A stretch of DNA of 64,000 nt, taken from Calliopum simillimum (Eukaryota; Arthropoda; Insecta; Diptera; Lauxaniidae). This document shows, piece by piece, positions 45,101 to 54,882 of the stretch. The notes under the pieces are model-generated. The model saw only the letters and a list, made by a program, of their open reading frames with translations. It was not told the DNA's origin and did no database searches. Within the stretch, counting starts at the first letter, position 1; each line of letters begins with the position of its first letter. Where the stretch lies: assembly GCA_951812925.1 (NCBI GenBank), contig OX638368.1, positions 113,049,309 to 113,113,308 on the forward strand. Reading direction: 5' to 3'. Both the position numbers and the translations under genes were made by a program.

Positions 45101-45986
45101 GTATCCATATCCATAGGACAAAGGAATACCGGTTCAACATCCTCAGCGAATTGTTCTAATTCTTTAGTGAACCACTCAATACAATCTGCACCACGATAGC
45201 TTTTATAAAAAGAAAGCGTGGGGTCATATGTACACTTAACATAATAGCCTGCACTATGTGGTATATGCTTCTGATATGCAATTTGAGAAGCTGCTTTCTT
45301 TCTAGAATCTGATTCTATTGGAGGTGTTAGCTTCATCAAAAGACATTCCAAATCAGCATATATAACAAATGGGGCTGATATCTTATTTTTATAATTTTTA
45401 AAACTAAGCAACTTTTCCTCCTCAGTCGGCATCCGAACCCTGCAGTTGTTTAACTTACTACAATCTACTCCATGTGCATTCAGCTTAGCTGCAGAATGGA
45501 AGTAATGTAGACAACGGTCGCAAAAATATTTTGTGCTGTGGTGCGTAGAAAGTTGGGTTGATAATAGCCTCGATAAATTTTTTATCCAGACATAGTGATA
45601 TCGTATGGGCTCGGTATCATCTGCATCGTTTTCATCATCATTATTACTATCATCATCATCATTATAAACATTTTGTATCATTAGAAGATTTACATGACGT
45701 TCCTTCTTATCTTTAGTTAAATAAGATGGTAGTACTGTGAACCCCTTCTTTCCTTTTTTGAGGATGTATACGTTGATGGATACATCATTTTGCTTTTCGA
45801 AACGGGGGATTTGCCTCATGGTCATTGGGAATTGAATTTTTGAACATATCAATTTCTTCTGATAATCGGGATATGATGACGTACGTTGAGCAATATGGCT
45901 ATCTGCTGGATAGAGAGCGGATATCATAGCCCAAGCAAAACAAGCATCATCATTGTTTTTAACATTGATGCATGCATTTTTATTTT
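42193..45986 (-). pseudogene. Polinton/Maverick-type DNA polymerase (copy B), inverted and truncated by the gap
   Basis: Reads leftwards from the assembly gap. It holds the N-terminal conserved block (KNNDDACFAWAMISAL), two cysteine pairs near residue FCDRCLHYFHSAAKLNAH, Exo I YADLECLLMK, the zinc segment CHICEKSF, Exo II NLSGYDSHF, Exo III YLKTDVLLLADVF, and palm motifs A, B and C as in copy A. There is no internal duplication, and the stop and 13-bp deletion of copy A are absent. It is broken by a one-base deletion near 44105 (frames 45927-44098 and 44143-43028 overlap there) and by a frameshift in the terminal A/T run near 43040. Copy B is the better reference for the family. Its 3' flank (42193-43027) matches copy A. 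Confidence 0.88.
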
Positions 45987-46186
45987 NNNNNNNNNNNNNN
46001 NNNNNNNNNNNNNNNNNNNNNNNNNNNNNNNNNNNNNNNNNNNNNNNNNNNNNNNNNNNNNNNNNNNNNNNNNNNNNNNNNNNNNNNNNNNNNNNNNNNN
46101 NNNNNNNNNNNNNNNNNNNNNNNNNNNNNNNNNNNNNNNNNNNNNNNNNNNNNNNNNNNNNNNNNNNNNNNNNNNNNNNNNNNNNN
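45987..46186. other. Assembly gap (200 N)
   Basis: A run of exactly 200 N. The true size is unknown. It hides the N-terminal exon, promoter and 5' end of the inverted polymerase element. Confidence 0.99.
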
Positions 46187-46761
46187 ATGTCGTAAGAGTA
46201 ATATTTATTAATATGGAAATATAAAGTCTCATATCAATATTTTCTGACCATTCTGCCACCACAAACTCTCTTTAAGTTAAAAAAGTGAGAAATTTTTCAT
46301 GAAATTTAGAAATTTTGCCAAACTACCTGATGAAAAATTAATATAACTTAAAAATTAGAAGGCGTAGGATCCTGTAGTTAATAAAAAACCAAATAAAATT
46401 ATTTACTGAAAGTATTTAAGAAAAAAAAAAATTAAACTTTATGGGTTAATTTGTTTGTAATTTCACCTCAAACTTAAAATAGTGATTTCCCAAAAGAAGT
46501 GAAATTGGCGTTTACGGCAAAGTAATACTCAGGCGACGATATGTGAGTATGTATAAGGAAAATCCGTAACGGCTGGCGGCTAATGTCTCACCTTTAGATT
46601 TAGTGAGATATTATTTAGTTTAACCTTTTTTGTAGGTAGCGTAATAAAGACATGTCTAAAAATTTCGCATTAAAATTCCTATTTAAAATTTTGTTGCAGA
46701 GATATACATATGTCTACCACAAATAAGGTTGTAATTATATTTTGCAATTGTCAGAAAGTTT
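46187..46761. other. Unassigned sequence right of the gap
   Basis: AT-rich. It does not match the upstream part of polymerase copy A (1-1715) in either orientation as far as I can see, nor the 108-bp satellite. No gene. Confidence 0.35.
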
Positions 46762-47111
46762 GACAATATTCTCGAGGTATTCAGAAATATTAACTGCATA
46801 AGTTGCAAAAAAGGATTGTGATTGTAATTGTATTCTAAAAGTGTTTTTTTTTTTAAATATTACCTGTTTGAAGTGTAATTTTTTTTTAGTTTTGCACTCA
46901 CCCTTATAAAATGTTTATTATTTTTAAAAAAGAATAGAACAAAAAGTTTCAGCCTATGTCGCAAAGTAAATTTTCTCTCACAATTGCTTACATTTCTTTA
47001 TTAATTTAACAAATTTTAATTTAACTGAATGTTTGTTAGTAAAAAGAAAAAATTACTTTCAATATCACCTGTTTTTGAAAATTAAACTTTCAAAATTCTC
47101 ACCCAGTCATT

Positions 47112-48179
47112 CACGGAAAGAAAAAAATGTTCTAAAATCTAGCTCAAATTGTTCTTAAATTAAATATTTAGAATTAAGCCCAATTTTGCATAAAATCATC
47201 CTAAAATACGCCCAACTTGTTCGCAATTCAAGCTCAAATTTGGGCATAGTATAAATTTTGATAATTAAGACCAATTGTACTCAATGCATGCCATTTTTTA
47301 CTTATTTATCAAAAAAAATAAATAAGCCCAGTATTTGCTTAATTCAAGCTCTTTTGTGATTGTTTATCAAAAAATAAATTTCCATTTGTGTTTATTCTGT
47401 GTGTTTATGATTCTCAATATGACTATGAAATCTACTGCTTAAATAATTCCTGCTTGACAGTTATAATAGAGGACGAGCTAAAATAAGGGTTCTCTATCTG
47501 TTGTTATATAGTTTTAGGTAGTTTTAAGATATTGTTTAGTTTTAAGTATAAAAACAAATAATGAAATTTCCTTTTATTAAATTTTTTCGGAAAAAATTAA
47601 CGCAATGTAAACAATGTATTTTATAATTTATGTTATGTAGTAGAATAAGATATGTATTATTTTTACAAATTTATAAACCTAATTAAGAAACTCTTAGAAA
47701 AATACGTGTGTATGTTAAGAAAGAATGTATGTAATGTAATGTAGTATTAAGACAAAATGTATTTCAAAGTAATTAAATAAATGGCAATATATAGTTATAA
47801 TAGAGTAAATACTCCTGACATCCCATAATGGGATGTTACGATGTACTGAGGTGTCTTTGGACATTTTGGTACATTGATTTTTGAAAATGATATGACATTT
47901 CTTGCATTTGGCAAAAATGGTCATATTCATATTTTGATAAATAAGATATATATTTATTTTTTTAAATAAGTACAAAAGGGCTGCGTTAAGCACAAATGAG
48001 TTTAATAAATTTTTGATGAACAATCCCAAATTGAATTGAATTGAGCTCAAATGGGCATATTCACTTTTTTGATAAACAATCACATTATTACTTGATATCA
48101 AGAAAATAATGGACAAGCTGAAAATCACACCCAAAATTGATTGGTTTGGGATTGTTTTCAGCTCAAAATTCTCTCCGTG
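47112..48179. mobile_element. Inverted-repeat transposon with CACGGA ends
   Basis: A 1068-bp insertion in the foldback centre. The left end CACGGAAAGAAAAAAATGTT and the right end, reverse complemented, CACGGAGAGAATTTTGAGCT form imperfect inverted repeats. Longer subterminal complementarity includes TGTGATTGTTTATCAAAAAA at 47356-47375 with its partner near 48072-48092. The other copy of the host element reads CCCCGTCATTTAAGAAAG without it (near 24262-24280), so the target duplication is only 2-3 bases (TT or similar). No transposase frame. Superfamily uncertain. Confidence 0.7.
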
Positions 48180-48887
48180 TTTAAAAAAGAATTTAGAGGG
48201 CAACATTTTTTAGAAAAGAATATGAAATTTAGACAGCCTTCGCACGAGGCAGAAAAAGTGTAAAATTTTATCGAGAAAAGGAAACGCTTTAAGCACGAGT
48301 ATGTTATCCTTCTTATTTATTTTATTTGTGGAAAGATCTTATTGCAAATAATTGTCTTCTTTTGTCAAACATTAATAAGTTATGTTAAATTTGGTTCAAA
48401 AAACTAAATCAGGTATATGCATACATAAATACCTACTTGTTACTATAAAAAGTTAATTCTTACTAACATCATAAAGTTTTAAGCAGAAATGGCTCTCATA
48501 AAGCTAGATGTGGTATTTCTTAACATAAAAAAATATTCCAAATCCAATTTGAACACATGTATAGGCTGACAAAAATAAAATCCAATAAAACAAAAATAAT
48601 AAAATAACTTCAAAAATATTATAGCTTAAAATTAAATAAATAAAAGTTAATAGCAAAAGATTTCAAACATAAAATTTAAAACAAAATTAAAAAAAAAAAA
48701 CAGTCAAAATATTTTCACTAAGTGATGCCTTCTTATTTAAATTAAAATGCAGTGAGACTTCCAAATTTTAGTTCAAAAATTCAATTAATTAGAAATCTCA
48801 AAGCAAAAATAGGTAATACAAAAAAGTTTAAAAAAGAATTTGTTTTAGAAATTCAGTAAATAACAAGAGTTTTTTTATTAAATTTAA

Positions 48888-50160
48888 AACATGTCCAAAA
48901 TCTATTTTCTACCTTTCCCCATCGATTGGTACAATAAAAACTTTTCACCACAATGGGCCCAAATCGGTCACTTAGAGGGGTCGGTGACTCCTCTTGTCAT
49001 GTCCAAAATGTATTTTCAACCTTTTCCCATCGATTGGTGCATTAAAATTTTTCACCAAAATGGGCCCAAATTGGTCACTTAGAGGGGTCGGGGACACCCC
49101 TGGTCATGTCCAAAATCTATTTTCGAAATTTCCCCATCGATTGGTGCAATAAAATTTTCATCAAAATGGGCCCAAATCGGTCACTTAGAGGGGTCGGGGA
49201 CTCCTCCTGTCATGTCCAAAATCTATTTTCGACCTTTACCCATCGATTGGTGCAATAAAAATTTTTCACCAAAATGGGCCCAAACCAGTCACTTAGAGGG
49301 GTCGGGGACACCCCTGGTCATGTCCAAAATCTATTTTCGACCTTTCCCCATCGATTGGTGCAATAAAAATTTTTCTCCAAAATGGGCCCAAATCGGTCAC
49401 TTAGAGGGGTCGGGGACTCCTCTTGTCATGTTCAAAATGTATTTTCAACCTTTTCCCATCGATTGGTGCAATAAAATTTTTTCACCAAAATGGGCCCAAA
49501 TCGGTCACTTAGAGGGGTCGGGGACACCCCTGATCATGTCCAAAATCTATTTTCGACCTTTCCCCATCGATTGGTGCAATAAAAATTTTTCACCAAAAAG
49601 GGCCCAAATCGGTCACTTAGAGGGGTCGGGGACTCTTCTGGTCATGCCCAAAATGTATTTTCAACCTTTCCCCATCGATTGGTGCAATAAAATTTTTTCA
49701 CCAAAATGGGCCCAAATCGGTCACTTAGAGGGGTCGGGGACACCCCTGGTCATGTCCAAAATCTATTTTCGACCTTTCCCCATCGATTGGTGCAATAAAA
49801 ATTTTTCACCAAAATGGGCCCAAATCGGTCACTTAGAGGGGTCGGGGACTCCTCTTGTCATGTTCAAAATGTATTTTCAACCTTTTCCCATCGATTGGTG
49901 CAATAAAATTTTTTCACCAAAATGGGCGCAAATCGGTCACTTAGAGGGGTCGGGGACTCTTCTGGTCATGCCCAAAATTTATTTTCAACCTTTCCCCATC
50001 GATTGGTGCAATAAAATTTTTTCACCAAAATGGGCCCAAATCGGTCACTTAGAGGGGTCGGGGACACCCCTGGTCATGTCCAAAATCTATTTTCGACCTT
50101 TCTCCATTGATTGGTGCAATAAAATTTTTTCACCGAAATGGGCTCAAAACGGTCGCATTT
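48888..50160. repeat. 108-bp satellite array in the second foldback copy
   Basis: About 11-12 tandem units, same orientation as the array at 24640-25545. Two unit types alternate: GACACCCCTGGTCATGTCC followed by AAAATCTATTTTCGACC, and GACTCCTCTTGTCATG followed by AAAATGTATTTTCAACC. This implies a higher-order 216-bp repeat in part of the array. A 387-residue open frame (49212-50375) runs through it because 108 is divisible by three. Confidence 0.92.
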
Positions 50161-50526
50161 TATCTTTCAGCTCTATAGATAAGCGTGTTATTTGTAAGAC
50201 TTCAGTCACTGAATTTTTTTCAAGGTATGTATTTCTTTTTTTTGCCATGTTTTTTTCCAAAAAAAAAAACTTTTATGTGAGAAGTTTTTTGAAAAACTTT
50301 TATAAAAAACTTTTAAAAATAAAAGTTTTTAAAAACTTTTTCAAAAAACTTTTATACAAAAACTTTTATGGATAAAAGTTTTTAAAAACTTTTAAAAATA
50401 AAAGTTGAAAAAGTTTTTAAAAACTTTTAAAAATAAAAGTTTTTATAAACTTTCATACTATAAAAGTTTTCAAAAACTTGCATTTGCAAAACTTTTTGAA
50501 TAAAAGTTTAAAAGTTTCAAGGTCTG

Positions 50527-51320
50527 GTTTCAATATTTTAAGAAATTTTTGGACCCTTTTCAATATATTTAATATTTTTCGATATGTGTATTTGGACTTT
50601 CACCGATTTCTTCAATGTTTTCCAATAATTTTGGGCTTTTACCGATATGTAGGATGTTTTTCGACATTTTTGGACTTTTACCAATATTTTGCACGTTTTT
50701 CGAAAATTTTTTTTTTTTATTTCACTATTTTTCGAAACTTTTGAACTTCTTTCGATATATGTATTGGATGTTTTTCGATAAAAGTATTTGAACTGTTACC
50801 GATATATAGGATGTTTTTTGATAAACTTGGACTTTATCCGATTTCTTCGATGTGTTTCAATGTTTTTTCAAACTTTTGGACCTTCTTTGATATATTGGAT
50901 CTTTTTCGTTTTATTTGGACTTTTACTGATTTGTTTATTTGTAGTATTTATTGATTTGAATCGTTCGCATAGAAGAACTTAGTCTGTAACATGCCACTTA
51001 TTCATAATAATAACAATCAAGTATTGTTATTATTTCTTCGATGTTTTCCAATACTTTTGGACATTTACCGATATTTTGGATGTTTTTCGTTATATTTGGG
51101 CTTTTACCTATACTTTAGATGTTCTTCTATACTTTTAGACTTTTGCCAAAATTTTAGATGTTTTTCGATACATTTGGGCTTTTACCGATTTCTTCGGTGT
51201 ATTTCGATACTTTTGGACATTTACCGATCTTTTAGACGTTTTTTCCATGACTTGGACTCTTACCGATTTCTTCAATGTATATTTTAATATTTTGCGATAC
51301 TTTTGGAATTTTACCGATAA
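50527..51320. repeat. 39-bp minisatellite
   Basis: About twenty diverged units of TTTGGACTTTTACCGATATT, then TTGGATGTTTTTCGATACT, period 39 bp. The unit is a multiple of three, which explains open frames with Phe/Arg/Tyr-rich 13-residue repeats near 50478-51287. It is interrupted around 50940-51040 by unrelated sequence. Confidence 0.75.
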
Positions 51321-51419
51321 AATAAATATATCGGAGCATCTGTTTGTGGCACATTGTTTTAAAAAATAAAAAAAAATTTTCGTTATTAGCTTTTTAGTGC
51401 AATCTGGCTTTTTATTAAA

Positions 51420-51448
51420 ACCCATGCAACGCCGGGTAAAACAGCTAG
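51420..51448 (+). mobile_element. Helitron-like 3' terminus
   Basis: CCCATGCAACGCCGGG can form a short CCC/GGG hairpin and is followed, after TAAAACAG, by CTAG at 51445-51448 and then T. A GC-rich hairpin about 10 bases before CTRR with a following T is the standard Helitron 3' end. The matching 5' TC end and any Rep/helicase gene were not found, so the length is unknown. The minisatellite to the left may be internal to it. Confidence 0.5.
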
Positions 51449-54157
51449 TAATTGTATATATGTATTTCTTAAAAAAAAACAATGTGAGTGTTTTATAAAC
51501 GTACACAGAGATCGGAAAGAAACAGTGTGTAACATAAAAACTAAACTAAAAAAGGTAAACAAATGCTTTTTAATGCATAAGTTGCATTTAATTGAATGGC
51601 ATTGTCGTTACACCAACAAAGTAGGCAAAGGTGAACGTCACAGAAACAGAAAATTTTGATTGTGCTCAAATAAATGTGTAATATACCTACAAAAGAATGA
51701 ACATATAAAACTGAAATAACAAAAGCGATTATTCAAAAAAGTATAAGTATATAACACAAACATCAAAAGAAACAGCAACGAATTTTTTGATAAATCATTA
51801 TGGAAAATTATAGGATACTAAAAAATTTAGAAATAATCACATTTTGCAGCATAAGAATGTTGTTAAAAAGTCTAAGGTTAAACTGTTAGGAGATTAGTCA
51901 AGACGAACTAAATTGATAAGTTATGGAATAGTACGGAAATAGAGACAGAATGTCAAAGACATTACTTTTGCAATAATTAGAATTGAGTAGATTGTATTAA
52001 ATGATACTAGAAACTATTCGATTGAGAATATGTAGAAAGTTAAAGAAAAAGTAATAAAAAATTAAAAAATAAAGCCTTTTGTTTTTATTAAAGATAAAAC
52101 AAAACAAAAACCTTATTAAAGTAAACAAAAATTTTGTTATGAAAAACGATACACCCCTGCAAAATATGAGTACCGGTTGTCTTTGAATTTTTTTACATTT
52201 TTATAAACTTTTTTGCATGCCATACAAGTATCTGGTACATTTCCCGTACTTTGCAGGCATGATAAACATTTGTTTTTTTCTTTTCAATGCCTGAAATTTT
52301 TTTGGCTGGAATGGCAGTTTTGTTTTATATGCCACTCAATAAATATAAAAATATTGTATAAATTTTATCTTTAATCGTCTGATGTTGGGGAAAAATGAGC
52401 TAAAATTGGGCAATTGTCAGCATGCTATCGATGCGGCTCGTATAGTTCCAATAGAATTTGTGGATAATATGCACCAGTTGGAAATTTATGAACTACACCG
52501 TTCGAAAACGACGGCAAAAGCTTAGGAGTCAGTCGCTTTTTGGTACAGAATTGCAAGCAAAATCCACAGATATTCCTATAAGTTTGCAGTCACACCGTCT
52601 TATTATTTAAAGGAGCTGGGACTGATGAGCAAAAGTAGCGTTTTCTGAAAAAGTTCGCGCTAATGGTGAGTGTTGTATACAAAAAGTGGTCTTCTAGTTC
52701 TTGTGTATGGATATAGGAGTGTTCATACATATATGCAAAGTTGTATACTTTTTTTATTTTTTTTGGTTATTCTATACGAAAAACATGCCTCTATTTTACG
52801 AAAACGGACGGGGAGTAAAAATTTTACAACTTTGCACATTTGATGCATCACATGTGCATTCTACAAACATTGCACCTAAAAATTAAATTTATTTCAAACT
52901 GTTAATTACTTCCTAATACAATTTACAGGTACAATGGTAGCCACAGAAACCATATACATATATGAATAAGAACCATCTGAAAGTGAATATTTAGTCTCTC
53001 GTGTGTTCAGGTTCTAAATGTCGATAGCCGTTGACGGATATAAGATGGAGAAAAGTATTTTGTAATCACTGGTCCTCTAAGTCCTAAAGAATTTTGAGTG
53101 AGCACTAAGGAAGATCATTGGATTGGCTTATAACTTAATTGGTTTTATTGATACTAGTTTTTACTATATTTTAATTTTCATTTAATATATACAAATTTGT
53201 AATTATTCACCCTTCCTAACGCCAAACATAATTATCCCTACTGGAAAATAAAATTTTGCACGAAATTATTCACGTTTTCTTTTTTTTCTGGGATTTTAAA
53301 TGTGATTTCCATTAGCATAACTACAAGATACAGTACCAGTACTCTTCCTTAGAAACCTACCGGGATTATTATAGGTACGTTTAACGAGTATAATACCTGT
53401 ACGCATATTTAGAATGCACCTGAACTATTTCAGATACGTACATCCGATACAGTACCGGTATCTAAGTATTTATGCAGTGACGGGAAACAGATACAATACA
53501 AGTATTGGAACGACAAAACCAATGCCTATATTTTTCCCGACAGCAATGTAAACGTTATTGAAAGAGTACGGCAATTTCTGTGTGATTATCAAAAAAAAAA
53601 AAATAATACGTGTTTGTGTCCCCGATACATACGCCATTTGTATCTAGTACACTGTTTGCAGGGACCGTTGTCGTAACACAATTTTTTTGTTTGGGCTTTT
53701 CACGTCTCGTGAATAGCAAGGGCAAAATTAATTGCTGAGGTTGCATAAATTTGTAAAACATAGTCGTGAGTATGCAACGAAATATATTTGGTTGCATGTA
53801 TGTGCATACACATACCTATGTCAGCGATCTAAAATCGGTTTTAAAAAAAAGATTTTTAAGAAAATGAATAACCTTAATGAACAAGTCGAAATGAGATCTT
53901 AATGTTACCTCATTTTAAAGTGACTTAATGATCAATTAGAGATTTTTTTTTTTATATGGAACGAATAATACGGAATGCAATGCCGTCATATAAATCGTAT
54001 TGTTCGTGAACGAATATTTAAAATTGTACTTTAGTGTCATCTCTACTAAAATAAGTATTCGTATAAACATTATGTTATAAAAACACATCACTAACAATTG
54101 CAATGAGAACGCCGTTATATTTATGTATTGTTTTTTGTCTCATTGCATTCTAGGCGC
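51449..54157. other. Unassigned AT-rich region
   Basis: About 2.7 kb without a recognisable gene. The words CAGTACCAGTACTC, GTACCGGTATCTAAG and GATACAATACAAGTATTGG near 53330-53510 form weak repeats. No terminal repeats or RNA genes were identified. Confidence 0.35.
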
Positions 54158-54809
54158 GGAGCCGGTGACAGTAAAACTGCACTTACACGGATTATAAAAA
54201 TTTTTATATCAATCGATAGTGTATAGTTATAGGTACAATTTAAGCCTGGTGTGCCAGGAATTATCCTGGCACTAGTATTTTTTGGCAATGTTTGAAAACT
54301 TCATTTGCAAAAGCATTTTGCACTCATACGGATTTTAATTTAAAAAATGCCATTTTGTTGGAAATTTTTTTTAATTTAAGAAAAGTTTGGTGTGCCAACT
54401 GATATCCTGGCACAAAGGTCTGGCACACTGATTTAAAGAAAATAAATGCAAAGAAAATTATTTTTTTTTTTTAATTTCCTCGTTTTTAGCTCTACTTTGA
54501 AAATACTTCAATGTGAAAGCTCAAAATTTGAAAAAAAAAAAAAAATGTTTTCTTTGCCAAGATATCAGTTGGCACACCAAACTTTTCTTAGATTGAAAAA
54601 AATTTCCAACAAAATGGCATTTTTTAAATTAAAATCCGTATGAGCGCAAAATGCTTTTGCAAATGCAATTTTCAAACATTGCTAAAAAATACTAGTCCCA
54701 GGATAATTCCTGGCACACCAGGCTTAAATTGTACCCATGACTATACACTATTGATTGATATAAAAATTTTTAAAATCCGTGTAAGTGCAGTTTTACTGTC
54801 ACCGGCTCC
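54158..54809. mobile_element. Foldback MITE with GGAGCCGGTGACAG ends
   Basis: The left end GGAGCCGGTGACAGTAAAAC (54158) is the complement of the right end ACTGTCACCGGCTCC (54809). The arms match almost continuously (TGTGCCAGGAATTATCCTGG on the left; CCAGGATAATTCCTGGCACA on the right) to a short centre near 54440-54540. Each arm also contains its own small palindrome around TGTGCCAGG...CCTGGCAC. No clear target duplication and no gene. Confidence 0.8.
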
Positions 54810-54882
54810 CGGACTATTCCTATACCTAAAATATGTTTTCTACAATTTGAATGAGAGTTACTCTCGCTATTAACATACATAC

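Larger units (their letters stand above)
46762..50526. mobile_element. Satellite-armed foldback element (copy 2), left array missing
   Basis: Matches the element at 21782-25684 in reverse orientation. The shared centre starts with TTGACAATATTCTCGAGGTA (46760) and includes AGGGCAACATTTTTTAGAAA (48198) and ATGCATACATAAATACCTAC (48418-48437). The 108-bp array follows at 48888-50160, then the CAGTCACTGAATTTTTTTC tract and AAAAGTTTTT repeats to AAGGTCT at 50526. The left array seen in copy 1 is absent. It lacks the TA-MITE of copy 1 but carries its own insertion at 47112-48179, and about 310 bp at 48570-48885 has no counterpart in copy 1. Confidence 0.75.

Noticed and set aside
47715..48206. 163-residue minus-strand frame
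   Set aside because: It lies in the arm of the CACGGA-ended element, is Ile/Asn/Phe-rich from AT-rich DNA, and has no transposase motif.
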